A stretch of DNA of 13,504 nt from CAYSUS01 sp964434165 (GTDB lineage Bacteria > Planctomycetota > Planctomycetia > Pirellulales > Thermoguttaceae): contig CAYSUS010000149.1 in assembly GCA_964434165.1 (NCBI GenBank), positions 1 to 13,504 on the forward strand. Reading direction: 5' to 3'. The position numbers were made by a program, and so were the translations under genes. A model generated the notes under the pieces. The model did not search any database and had not been told where the DNA came from. It was given only the letters and a program-made list of their open reading frames with translations. Below are positions 5,622-13,492 of this stretch, in pieces. Positions within the stretch are counted from its first letter, which is position 1, and the number at the start of each line of letters is the position of its first letter.

Positions 5622-8486
5622 TCAACGCAGCACTGGGAGTCCCCGCCGCGGCGGCGGAAACGAGGCCGCGCGGCCGACACTGGGGATCGCGGCGGCCTGG
5701 ACCGGGCGGATCTCGACGTCGTCGAGCCAGACCTCGCCCAGCCCGGAGAGCACGAAACTGACGGTCATGAGGCCCGACTGCGGGGCCGCCCGGTAGAGCT
5801 CGAAGGGTTCCCAGTCCGCGGTCTGGTCGATGCGGAGAGCCAGGGGCTCACCCCCCAGGGAATCGAGGATCAATAGACCGTCCACGCTGGCGTGGATGCG
5901 CCGCTCGGCGCGGATCCACCCCCGCACGCACAGAAGCTCTTCCGTTTCGACGCGAATGCCCGGCGAGGTGATCCAGATTGGCGGGGTCTCGACGACCTCG
6001 GGCGGGCTGTCGGGATCGGCCGGCTCGGCGACCAGGCGCAGCCCCAACCGGCCGGAACGCGCCGCCTGGGGCACGAGTTCGGCGGCCGCCAGGACCGCCT
6101 TGGATGGGCGCTGGACGTGTCGCCAGCCGTATCGCATCATCGCGCCGAGGTCCTCGAAGTCGCCCATCGGAAGGCGGTTCGGCCCCAGGCCCGAGGCCCC
6201 GACCCGCTCCATCATGGCCAGATGCCAGGGGAGCGTGCGGAACGTGGTCGCCGCCGGAGAGGCGGCCGGTGTGGGCAAACGCACTACAGCCGCCTCCCAG
6301 GCCGTGCGCTCTGCCAGGCGAAGCGGCCGCATCGCCCGCTGGGCTCTCAAGTAGGCCTGCACGTAATCGCGCGAGTCCAGGTCGCGCCCGCACCGCTGAA
6401 GCTCCGCCCGGGACGCGGCCAGCCACGCCGAGGCCTGGGCGGTGGGGAGCGACCCGCGCGGCAGCCGGGCCAGGGTCGCCTCGGTCCCCATGAGCTTCCA
6501 GGCGGCCAGGTTGCGACTGAGCTCGGCCGTGCGCCGCGCGATCGCTCCGGCGCGGCGCGTCGTGCTGCTGATGACCAAGGGATCCTGAGTGAGAACCACG
6601 GCGCCGGTCAGATCGAACTCCTCCAGCGCGACGCGGATTCCGCCGGCCACGCGATCGCGCCGCACGGGGCGCAGGCGGCCGCCGGCGAGGACGAAGGCGT
6701 CGTGCGCCTCGGGCACGCCGGGTACGACGAAGCTGACCTGGTGCGCGGCCGACTGGCCAGCCACGTACTGGGCCCCGGGGGCCGACCAGATGGGGAGCAG
6801 GAGCCGAGCGCGGTCGGTGCGCAGGACCGTGCCGACCGTCTCCTGCGCACTTCCCGCGAAGGAGGCCACGAAATGCCCGGCCGCGGTCCACGGTTCGATG
6901 ACGTCGAGTTCCAGGTTGATCTGCTCGAGGATCGCCGCCCGTGCGAGCGTGTCTGGATCGTCCGCGTCGAGCCGCGTCTCGCTTTCGAACACCAGGCCTC
7001 GCACGCCGGACGCCACCGCCGTGTAGGCCAGGAGCCGGATCTGCTCGACCGGCGCGGTCCCCGGCAGGGGCCGGCCGCCGGAGAGCACCGACCACTGTCC
7101 GCGGAGCGCCGCGGAGGGCTGCGTCTGCACGGAATTCCAGAAGGGCGTGCCGGGCCGGGCGAGCAAGGGCCGTTGACTGAGCCACCGACCGTAGTCGTCA
7201 AGCTCAAGACTCGTTGCCTGAGGTGCGCGAGCCATCCACAACACGTCGGCGTAGCGGCTCAGAAGGGCCAGCTCGGCGTCCGCCCGACACACAATGGGGC
7301 GCCGGCCGCGATCGTCCGCCCTGCGGACGCGGTCGGCCCATCTCTTGATCGTCTCGATGTGCTGCGAGGCAGGGTCCATGCTCAGGTCCCACGCCAACAC
7401 GCGGTCGTACTCGGAGCCGATTCGCGGCGGCGGGCTGGCCTGGGGATCCCCGACCTCGGGCTGCGGGCCGAACGGCGGAGGGCAGACGATCCACAGACCC
7501 ACGGCCTCGGCCTCGGCAAGCATTTGCGGCCCGGCCAGGCGGGGAAGCCAGACGGCATGGAAGCCCAACTTGCGCAGGAACGCCGGCGACTCTCCCTGAT
7601 ACTGGATGATCCGCGGAAACAGCTCGCCGCCCTGGACGGTGAGAATCGAACGCACCAGCTTCGGACCGGAGAACCCGGCCGAGGGCCCGCCGGGCTGCAA
7701 GGCGGCGAGCGCGGCGCGTTGGCCGGCACCGCCAGCGACCGGCCGTCCGGTGGCGGCGGGCTGCCACGGGCGGTCGTCCAGCGGGGCGGGCCCCGCCGCG
7801 CGAATCGGGACGTAGCCGGCCAGGTCGAGGTCGTCGATCCAGACGTTTGTCACGCCGGGGCCGCCGTAGGCATTGAGCATCACGCGGTCGAGGTACGCCT
7901 CGCGCTCATCGACCTCGACGCGGAGTTGCGCCCGAAGGATGCGGATCTGGCGCCGCACGAGCTGCGGAATGTCGTCCATGCGGAGCTGTTCCCAGCGACC
8001 CACGTCGGAGTAGCTCGTTCCGTGCAGCGTCACAGTCAGCGCCTGACCGGTGTGGGGGTCCCGGGAACGAGGCAGGACCACGCGAGCGAGAAGTTGTAGT
8101 CCCGCGCGATCGGACTTGATCCAGAGGGTCGGGTGCAGTTCGTCGATTACTCGGGCGCGCCCGACCTCGTGGGCCAGAAGGACCTGAGTCCCGCCGGTTC
8201 CCACGATCCGTACGTGCTCCGAGCCGCTACCGATGTGGGCCTCGGTCTGGACCCGGCCGTGAAAATCGATCCGGTAGCGTGCGTCGCCGCCTGCCGCGCG
8301 CCAGGAGACCTGGCTCGACTCGAAACCCTCGTAGAAGGCGTTCTGCGCCCGGACGCCGTCGAGCGGCCCGATCGTGGCGAGCAGCGCCCCCGCGGCGATC
8401 AGCGGCGGCCATGCAATGCGAAGGTGCACGACGGTTTGGCCCCCATGCGGCCGCCCGCCGTCCCTGGCGGCCGTTTGGCGATGCAT
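5622..8486 (-). CDS. Large exported protein, beta-sandwich / barrel-like / beta-sandwich
   Basis: This 954-residue protein (from ATG 8486) is not one I can name. A GTG start at 8429 is an alternative: it would put a clean signal peptide first (HLRIAWPPLIAAGALLATIG, cleavage near VRA-QN). Residues about 48-228 look like a jelly-roll domain (EGFESSQVSW, LHPTLWIKSDR, VTNVWIDDLDLAGY), as in carbohydrate-binding modules. Residues about 275-545 alternate strands and helices like a glycosidase-type barrel: GGELFPRIIQYQGESPAFLR, LGFHAVWLP, EAVGLWIVCPPPF, and later LLAYTAVASGVRGLVFESE. A helical stretch follows. Residues about 785-930 form a second beta-rich module ending GLGEVWLDDVEIRP. I do not see an assured pair of catalytic acids, so enzymatic activity is unproven. 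Export and polysaccharide binding are inferred. It is divergent from the small gene at 8726. Confidence 0.85.
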   Translation of the reverse strand: MHRQTAARDGGRPHGGQTVVHLRIAWPPLIAAGALLATIGPLDGVRAQNAFYEGFESSQVSWRAAGGDARYRIDFHGRVQTEAHIGSGSEHVRIVGTGGTQVLLAHEVGRARVIDELHPTLWIKSDRAGLQLLARVVLPRSRDPHTGQALTVTLHGTSYSDVGRWEQLRMDDIPQLVRRQIRILRAQLRVEVDEREAYLDRVMLNAYGGPGVTNVWIDDLDLAGYVPIRAAGPAPLDDRPWQPAATGRPVAGGAGQRAALAALQPGGPSAGFSGPKLVRSILTVQGGELFPRIIQYQGESPAFLRKLGFHAVWLPRLAGPQMLAEAEAVGLWIVCPPPFGPQPEVGDPQASPPPRIGSEYDRVLAWDLSMDPASQHIETIKRWADRVRRADDRGRRPIVCRADAELALLSRYADVLWMARAPQATSLELDDYGRWLSQRPLLARPGTPFWNSVQTQPSAALRGQWSVLSGGRPLPGTAPVEQIRLLAYTAVASGVRGLVFESETRLDADDPDTLARAAILEQINLELDVIEPWTAAGHFVASFAGSAQETVGTVLRTDRARLLLPIWSAPGAQYVAGQSAAHQVSFVVPGVPEAHDAFVLAGGRLRPVRRDRVAGGIRVALEEFDLTGAVVLTQDPLVISSTTRRAGAIARRTAELSRNLAAWKLMGTEATLARLPRGSLPTAQASAWLAASRAELQRCGRDLDSRDYVQAYLRAQRAMRPLRLAERTAWEAAVVRLPTPAASPAATTFRTLPWHLAMMERVGASGLGPNRLPMGDFEDLGAMMRYGWRHVQRPSKAVLAAAELVPQAARSGRLGLRLVAEPADPDSPPEVVETPPIWITSPGIRVETEELLCVRGWIRAERRIHASVDGLLILDSLGGEPLALRIDQTADWEPFELYRAAPQSGLMTVSFVLSGLGEVWLDDVEIRPVQAAAIPSVGRAASFPPPRRGLPVLR

Positions 8487-8663
8487 TCGGGCAACACGGC
8501 GCCGCACGCGACGGCTCCGACGCAACGTGGTTTTGTATCAGGATTTAAGAATCGTCTCCAGATCAATCGAGGCATTCCGGCAACGCGGGGGGCGGGTGCC
8601 GGACCGCAGGGGCGCACCCCAAGACGTTTGTCGGGAAAGGGTTACGGCGAGCGTGCCGGGTCG

Positions 8664-8693
8664 TTGCCCCATTGGCACACCCTCTGCTCTAAT
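8664..8693 (+). promoter_or_regulatory. Possible sigma-70 promoter for the small charged protein
   Basis: TTGCCC at 8664-8669 and TCTAAT at 8688-8693 are separated by 18 bases, about 30 bases before the start at 8726. Both hexamers are imperfect matches. The rest of the 239-base divergent gap (8487-8725) shows no clear promoter for the minus-strand gene. Confidence 0.4.
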
Positions 8694-8725
8694 CGGAGGT
8701 ATCCAGCATCCCGGAGGAGACATCC

Positions 8726-9043
8726 ATGAGCCAGCCCGCCCGCATCGCCAAGACCGACCTTGAAGACATCCCGGCCGAGATCGCCGACCTGGCGGCAGCC
8801 GTCAACGACCTGCCGGCCGAGCACCGCCTCAAGATCGGCGGGTTGGTCACGCGCGTGATTGACAGCACGAAGCGACGTCGACGGATTCTCTCTCTGGTCC
8901 AGGATGCGTTGAGCCAGTTGCGCCTCGATATGAAATACCTGATGTTCGACCTGGAGGCCACGCGCCGCGAGCGCGACGAGTTCCGCACGCAACTTGAAGA
9001 GCGCGATTCCTCGGACGATCTGGACCTTCCTCCCACGGACTGA
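8726..9043 (+). CDS. Small charged helical protein of unknown function
   Basis: The protein has 105 residues and starts at ATG 8726, with GGAGGAG six bases upstream, the best ribosome binding site in the window. There is no signal peptide or membrane segment, so it should be cytoplasmic. Residues about 10-45 (DLEDIPAEIADLAAAVNDLP) are acidic and amphipathic. Residues about 48-95 form a long charged helix with a basic STKRRRR cluster followed by LVQDALSQLRLDMKYLMFDLEATRRERDEF, which reads as a coiled coil. The tail is acidic and disordered. There are no Cys residues and no DNA-binding fold I can name. The basic cluster and coiled coil allow nucleic-acid or partner binding, but that is a guess. 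It stands alone: divergent from the exported-protein gene and almost 380 bases from the kinase. Confidence 0.85.
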   Translation: MSQPARIAKTDLEDIPAEIADLAAAVNDLPAEHRLKIGGLVTRVIDSTKRRRRILSLVQDALSQLRLDMKYLMFDLEATRRERDEFRTQLEERDSSDDLDLPPTD

Positions 9044-9132
9044 ATCGGGGCCGTCCGGCCCGCCCGACTCCACCCCGACTCGTGGCCGTCGCCGACCATC
9101 TGCGTCGCGTTCGGGGGGCCGAATCCGCCCCA

Positions 9133-9180
9133 CGGAGGTTCCCCCGCTCTCTTGTGCTCGAAGCCCAGCGGGAACCTCCG
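9133..9180 (+). terminator. Hairpin downstream of the small charged protein
   Basis: CGGAGGTTCCCCCGCT at 9133-9148 pairs with AGCGGGAACCTCCG at 9167-9180, with a two-base bulge and an 18-base loop. It lies 90 bases past the stop at 9043. There is no T-run, so intrinsic termination is uncertain. It may instead be a dispersed palindrome. The rest of 9044-9318 shows only a smaller hairpin at about 9178-9200 (CCGGCCTGT/ACAGCCGG). Confidence 0.35.
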
Positions 9181-9318
9181 GCCTGTGTGCCCGACAGCCG
9201 GAGTGTTCCTCCTGGCGGCAAGGGGCTGGTCGGGGGCCCGAGGTGGAGCCCCGCGCACGCAACGGTCTGGCAGGCGAGCCTCGTTGCCCTCTCCCCCCTC
9301 GGGCGCAGCAGCGATGGA

Positions 9319-9347
9319 TTGCGTGGTTCCATCGGGTGAAATAGGAT
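9319..9347 (+). promoter_or_regulatory. Possible sigma-70 promoter for the kinase gene
   Basis: TTGCGT at 9319-9324 and TAGGAT at 9342-9347 are separated by exactly 17 bases, about 75 bases before the kinase start. The spacing is optimal and each box differs from consensus at two positions. Confidence 0.45.
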
Positions 9348-9421
9348 GATAGCGTCAAATTCGGGTATCTGGCCCCACGCGCGAACTGGTCCCAATTGAG
9401 AACTGGAGGGGTGTGCACGGC

Positions 9422-10897
9422 ATGGGACAGCCTAACGCGGAGCAACTGGCACACCGAGCCTTTCATCTCGGTCTGGTGACCGACTTGCAGCTCCAGGAAG
9501 TCTGGGCCTCTTTCGGCAGTCGGAACGTGGACCTGAACGACTTCGTTCAGCATCTTGTCCGGAGGGAGTACCTCACGAATTACCAGGTCGAGCGCCTGGT
9601 CAAGGGGGAGAAGTCGGGGTTTTTCTTCGGACGGTACAAGGTCCTCTATCTGGTCGGCACGGGGACGTTCGCCCGGGTCTATCGCGCCGTGCACAGCGAG
9701 ACCGGGCAGGTTGTGGCGCTGAAGGTGCTTCGGCGCCGCTACAGCGACAAGCCCGTGCAGTACAGCCAGTTCGTGCGGGAGGGCCAGGTCGGCTGCTCAT
9801 TGCGGCATCCGGCCATCGTGCCGATCTACGAGGTGGTGTCGCAAGGGAACACGCATTTCCTGGTGATGGAGTTCGTGGAGGGACGCAACCTCCGCGAGTT
9901 CGTCAAGATCCGCAGGAACCTGGATGCGGTCGAGGCGACTCGCCTGATGATCGACATCACCAGCGGTCTTCAGTACGCGTTCGAGCACGGGCTGACGCAC
10001 CGCGACCTGAAGATGAGCAACGTGCTCGTATCGAGCCAAGGCCGCGCCAAGCTGGTCGATTTCGGCCTGGCCGCCATGGACGATACAGTGACGGACGATG
10101 TCCTGGGCGACCAGCCCAACGCCCGAACCGTGGATTACGCCGGCCTGGAGCGGGCAACGGGGGTTCGCAAGGACGATACGCGCAGCGACCTCTACTTCGC
10201 GGGCTGCATCTACTACCACATGCTCGCCGGCCAGCCCCCGTTATTGGAGACGAAGGACCGGGTGCAGCGGCTGGCCAAGACGCGATTCCTCGAAGTCGAG
10301 CCGATCCAGAAGGCCGTGCCCCATCTCCACAGCTCCGTGGCCCTGGTCGTCAACAAGGCCATGTCGCTGGAGGTCAACCGCCGTTATCAGACCCCGGGCG
10401 CGATGCTCGTGGATCTGAAGATCGCCGTCAAACGTCTGGCCGAGGATCCCAAAGGCAAGCTCGGCGCCGGCGCCACGAAGCGCGAGCGCGACCGAATCGC
10501 GGCCTCGATGGCCAAGCCGAAGCACTCGGTGATGGTCGTCGAGTCGAACACGCAGATGCAGGATGTGTTTCGCGACGGCCTGAAGAAGGCCGGGTATCGC
10601 GTCTTGCTGACCAGCGACCCGGAGCGGGCCCTGGAACGATTCCGCGAGGACGGCAGCACCGCCGACTGTCTGGTGATCAACGCCCAGGAGCTGGGTGAGG
10701 CGGCCCTGGATGCGTTCAACCGGTTCGGCAAGGACAGCAAGACGCACTTCGTCCGCGCCGTGCTGCTTCTGGACGAGAAGCAGCGGCCCTGGCTTCAACA
10801 GGCCGAGACCAGCGATCATCGCGTGGCACTGACCATGCCGATCACCCTGAGGAAGTTGCGCGACACGCTTGCACAACTCGTTCCCGATTCCAACTGA
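9422..10897 (+). CDS. Ser/Thr protein kinase fused to a degenerate receiver-like domain
   Basis: The 491-residue protein is taken from ATG 9422. A GTG at 9413 is in frame but too close to GGAGGG (9405-9410). Residues 1-68 are helical (LVTDLQLQEVWASFG, VRREYLTNYQVERLVKG), an extension seen on planctomycete kinases. Residues about 70-335 are a Hanks-type kinase: loop GTGTFA at 79-84, Lys101 in VALKVL, HRDLKMSN with Asp195 and Asn200, DFG at 213-215, and RSDLY at 254-258. The third loop glycine is Ala84, and the usual APE is GLE (241-243), yet all catalytic residues remain, so activity is expected. Residues about 369-488 look like a response-regulator receiver, but the acidic pair is Glu-Ser (374-375), the phosphoacceptor position is Asn420, and the conserved Lys is Met472. 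There is no membrane segment, so it is cytoplasmic. Its substrate is unknown. Confidence 0.9.
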   Translation: MGQPNAEQLAHRAFHLGLVTDLQLQEVWASFGSRNVDLNDFVQHLVRREYLTNYQVERLVKGEKSGFFFGRYKVLYLVGTGTFARVYRAVHSETGQVVALKVLRRRYSDKPVQYSQFVREGQVGCSLRHPAIVPIYEVVSQGNTHFLVMEFVEGRNLREFVKIRRNLDAVEATRLMIDITSGLQYAFEHGLTHRDLKMSNVLVSSQGRAKLVDFGLAAMDDTVTDDVLGDQPNARTVDYAGLERATGVRKDDTRSDLYFAGCIYYHMLAGQPPLLETKDRVQRLAKTRFLEVEPIQKAVPHLHSSVALVVNKAMSLEVNRRYQTPGAMLVDLKIAVKRLAEDPKGKLGAGATKRERDRIAASMAKPKHSVMVVESNTQMQDVFRDGLKKAGYRVLLTSDPERALERFREDGSTADCLVINAQELGEAALDAFNRFGKDSKTHFVRAVLLLDEKQRPWLQQAETSDHRVALTMPITLRKLRDTLAQLVPDSN

Positions 10898-11009
10898 CTT
10901 CCTCAGGGTAGGGTCGGCGTGGGCCGCCAAGACGCCTGGGCGCCGGCGCTCTCGCTGACGCCGATCCATGCCTCTGACCACACCGCCCCCGCTGGTGGGG
11001 AGCGGCTCG

Positions 11010-11037
11010 TTGACGATTGCCTCAGGACCCCTATAAT
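11010..11037 (+). promoter_or_regulatory. Near-consensus sigma-70 promoter for thioredoxin
   Basis: TTGACG at 11010-11015 and a perfect TATAAT at 11032-11037 are separated by 16 bases. Transcription should begin near 11044, giving a leader of about 100 bases with small hairpins and no recognised riboswitch. It is the strongest promoter in the window, as fits a housekeeping gene, and makes trxA its own transcription unit 112 bases after the kinase stop. Confidence 0.75.
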
Positions 11038-11142
11038 CTCTGCAACGGCGGGCAAGCACGCGTGGCTACCCCTGCGAGAGGGAGGCTCGGCTTCTCACAC
11101 CGTGGTGTTGGTGCGGTCCTTTGGCGAAGAGGAGAGAACTCC

Positions 11143-11469
11143 GTGGGGAAGATCACCGAATTGAACGAGAGCAACTTCGAGCAGGAGGTCATTCAGGCCA
11201 GTGAGCCGGTCCTGGTGGACTTCTGGGCTCCCTGGTGCGGCCCCTGCCAGAGGGTTGCCCCTCTCGTGGAGGAGCTGGCGTCGGAGCTTGCCGGCTCGGC
11301 GAAGTTCGGCAAGGTGAACATCGACAATAACCAACAGCTGGCTCAGGCCTACGGGGTACAGAGTATCCCCACGCTCATGGTATTCAAAGACGGTCAGGTG
11401 GTCCGGAGCATGGTCGGGCTTCAGCCGAAAGCCCGTCTCCAGGACGCGATCAACGCAGCTCTCGACTAG
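11143..11469 (+). CDS. trxA: Thioredoxin
   Basis: The product is 108 residues, close to the 109 of E. coli thioredoxin 1. The active site WCGPC is at residues 31-35 within VDFWAPWCGPCQRVAPL. The cis-proline motif SIPTLMVF has Pro76, and the C-terminal helix reads RLQDAINAAL. It is a cytoplasmic disulfide reductase, reduced by thioredoxin reductase, that supplies electrons to ribonucleotide reductase, peroxiredoxins and methionine sulfoxide reductases. The start is GTG at 11143, chosen because GAGGAGAG lies about seven bases upstream and because the family begins at this point. The frame is open further upstream, but that sequence falls across the promoter. A promoter and a terminator flank the gene, so it is transcribed alone. 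Confidence 0.97.
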   Translation: MGKITELNESNFEQEVIQASEPVLVDFWAPWCGPCQRVAPLVEELASELAGSAKFGKVNIDNNQQLAQAYGVQSIPTLMVFKDGQVVRSMVGLQPKARLQDAINAALD

Positions 11470-11511
11470 TTCGCCGTCCGATCAAGCTTCGACCCCTTTT
11501 CTGCCATCTTG

Positions 11512-11555
11512 GGGGGAACTCCGGTCACCGAGGAGTTCCCCCTTTCCCCTTTCTT
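11512..11555 (+). terminator. Rho-independent terminator after thioredoxin
   Basis: GGGGGAACTCC at 11512-11522 and GGAGTTCCCCC at 11532-11542 form a perfect 11-base-pair stem around a nine-base loop. A T-rich tail, TTTCCCCTTTCTT, follows. It lies 43 bases past the thioredoxin stop. The bases from 11556 to 11750 hold no gene I can support. Confidence 0.85.
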
Positions 11556-11750
11556 GGGCATCGATCGTCACGCCGCGAACCGCCGATCCCGAAGTCCTCC
11601 CTCGGGCCAGAGCGCCGCAGCGAGGGCGTCCTTCGAAGGCAGCGCCCTGGAGAAGCGCGTATTTGGGGTGAACTCGGCGTGGCCCTTTGCCGATTAAGCA
11701 AGCTGGGAAGACTATTTTGATTGCGCAGACTCTTCGTACAGGGCCGGATC

Positions 11751-13244
11751 ATGGCAAAGAACGTCTCCAAGGCCGATCAGCCGGAGTCCCCACGGGCCAA
11801 GGCGGAGACCCGCATCGACCGCCCGCACGCCCCCCTGGAGAGAGCGGAACAGGCAGGCGCGCGGTCGGTCGCCACTCCTGCGAATGCCGAGGTTCCTGTC
11901 GGCGATGCAGGATCGGCGTCGAGCGACACGCCCAACGTCGCGATCGAGCAGGCCCGGCTTCAAGCCACCCAGTTGGCCTCGCACCTCCGCGCCCGGCAGG
12001 CCGATCTCGACTGCCGCGAAGCCCAGGTGAACGCCCGACTCGCCCGGGTCGATAGCCACGTCCGCCGCGAGCGCCTGTGGCTGAGTGAGCGCGACGAGGA
12101 ACTGAAGGCTCGCAGCGGGGCCTTGTATCAGAGGGAACGGCAGCTTGAAGAGCGGCTTGCCCGCCTCGCGGCCGCCGAGGGCCGGGCCGACGAGAAGCAT
12201 CGCGCCTGCGGCGACCTGGCAACCCGCGAGCAAGCGCTGCGCCAGGGCCAGTTGGAGCTGGAGGCTTCTGAGGCCGAGCTCGCCCGACGCGAGGCCGCGC
12301 ATCAGCACGCCTTGAGCCAGTGGCAGTCGGAGAAGGCCGCGGCCGAGAACGCGCTTCGCTGGCAGAGACAGCAGATCGACGCCCAGCGCGAGGCCTCGCT
12401 GGAGGTCGTGCGTCGGGCCATGGCCGGGCTGGAGAAGCGGAGGGCGGCCCTCGAGTCGCACCTGGAGACGTTGCGGGACCGGGCCTCGCAACCTTCGCCG
12501 CAAGTGCTCGCCGAGAAGCAGGCCGTTCGACAGTCGGCCCGGGGGCTGGAGCTGCGGCGGCAGGAGCTGGAGCGGGCGGAATCCGAGCTGGCCGCGCTCC
12601 GCGCGGAGACGGAGTCGCTGCGGGACCAGTTGGTCGAGGACCGCCGCAACGCCGCGGAGGAGGCCCACGCGCTTCGCCAGAAGCTGGCCGCGGAGCACCG
12701 CCGCGCCATGGAGGATCTCGATGCCAAGCGCAAGGCCCTCGCCCGGCAGGGCGAGCACGTTGACCAGTGCCACGCGAGCCTGAAGGAGCTGCGCGCGGAA
12801 TTGGAGCGGATGCACCGGGAGACTCTGGAGATCCGCCTGGCCACCGAGGAGTTGTGGGTACAGCTTTCGGGCGTCGCGCCGCCGGCCGCGCTGACCCGCT
12901 CCCTGGGGCAGATCCGCGCCCGACTGGCCGAACACTATCGGCTGGCCAGCGACGATCTGTGCGCCCAGCAGCGCGAGCTGGACGCGATTCGCGGCCAGCT
13001 CACGCGCCAGCGCGAGAAGCTCGTCGCCGAAAAGGATCGCCTCAAGCGATGGTCGGCCCGTCGCGACGAGGAGATTCAGAGCCAAGCCGAGCGGCTCGTG
13101 TCGCGGGAGCAGGAGTTGCAGAGCCAGCAGGTCGAGCTGGCCGATCTGGCCCGCAAATGGCAGGCCGAGCGCCTGGGCTACCGACACGAGATCCGGAAGC
13201 TCCGCGACGCGGTCCGCCGGCGCGAGCCGGCGGCCGTGGCGTAG
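11751..13244 (+). CDS. Long coiled-coil protein of unknown function
   Basis: The product has 497 residues from ATG 11751. The ribosome binding site is weak, and an in-frame TTG at 11721 is less likely. Residues 1-62 are disordered and rich in Ala, Pro and Ser. From about 63 to 490 the sequence is almost continuous heptad-like helix rich in Glu, Arg, Gln, Leu and Ala, for example LYQRERQLEERLARLAA, LELRRQELERAESELAALRA and RLVSREQELQSQQVELADLA. Breaks occur near residues 243-252 (RASQPSPQ) and 370-385 (VQLSGVAPPAA). There is no signal peptide, membrane segment or ATP-binding motif, so it is neither an SMC protein nor an exported one. It has four or five scattered Cys residues and no metal motif. 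The role may be structural or scaffolding, which is a guess. The heptad coding also creates long open frames on the other strand, which I consider shadows. Confidence 0.85.
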   Translation: MAKNVSKADQPESPRAKAETRIDRPHAPLERAEQAGARSVATPANAEVPVGDAGSASSDTPNVAIEQARLQATQLASHLRARQADLDCREAQVNARLARVDSHVRRERLWLSERDEELKARSGALYQRERQLEERLARLAAAEGRADEKHRACGDLATREQALRQGQLELEASEAELARREAAHQHALSQWQSEKAAAENALRWQRQQIDAQREASLEVVRRAMAGLEKRRAALESHLETLRDRASQPSPQVLAEKQAVRQSARGLELRRQELERAESELAALRAETESLRDQLVEDRRNAAEEAHALRQKLAAEHRRAMEDLDAKRKALARQGEHVDQCHASLKELRAELERMHRETLEIRLATEELWVQLSGVAPPAALTRSLGQIRARLAEHYRLASDDLCAQQRELDAIRGQLTRQREKLVAEKDRLKRWSARRDEEIQSQAERLVSREQELQSQQVELADLARKWQAERLGYRHEIRKLRDAVRRREPAAVA

Positions 13245-13305
13245 GACTCGCCCGGACCGCGTACCGCGTCCTCCCCGCCAGGCCGGGCCTCGGGCCGGCA
13301 ACAGC

Positions 13306-13326
13306 GTGCATCCCTCTGGATAGCGG
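13306..13326 (+). repeat. 21-base direct repeat, copy 1
   Basis: G(T/C)GCA(T/C) followed by CCCTCTGGATAGCGG, identical to 13472-13492 at 19 of 21 positions. The copies lie 166 bases apart and enclose a palindromic region. Confidence 0.7.
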
Positions 13327-13350
13327 ATCCACGCGCGCAGCGGGGCGGGC

Positions 13351-13460
13351 CTCGTTGCCGCGCTGTGCTTGGGAACGCCCCCGGCACGACGATCCGCGTC
13401 TCTCGGGGCCCTCGTCTCCACGCTGGGCGCAGGCTCCCAAGCCAAAGCACGGGAACCAGC
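13351..13460 (+). repeat. Degenerate dispersed palindromic repeat
   Basis: This region resembles, in decayed form, a repeat family I recall from planctomycetes and other bacteria, built from CTCGTTCCCACGCTCTGCGT and its inverse. Here it reads CTCGTTGCCGCGCTGTGCTT, then GGGAACGCC, and later CTCGTCTCCACGCTGGGCGC. GCTTGGGAAC (13367-13376) and GCTCCCAAGC (13433-13442) are an inverted pair with one mismatch. The family assignment is from memory. Confidence 0.45.
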
Positions 13461-13471
13461 ATCATGGCACG

Positions 13472-13492
13472 GCGCACCCCTCTGGATAGCGG
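13472..13492 (+). repeat. 21-base direct repeat, copy 2
   Basis: Second copy of the 21-mer at 13306-13326, with two substitutions. The window ends 12 bases later, so a further unit could follow. No gene is visible from 13245 to the right edge. Confidence 0.7.

Noticed and set aside
5892..8099. 735-codon plus-strand frame
   Set aside because: Antisense to the large exported protein; composition is Arg/Gly/Ala/Pro with no hydrophobic core pattern.
11687..11718. TTGCCG and TATTTT as a promoter for the coiled-coil gene
   Set aside because: The spacing is 20 bases, too long for a sigma-70 promoter, and neither box is strong.
11712..13445. 577-codon minus-strand frame
   Set aside because: Mirror of the coiled-coil gene: heptad codons for Glu, Leu and Arg read as Leu/Gln/Arg-rich sequence on the other strand.
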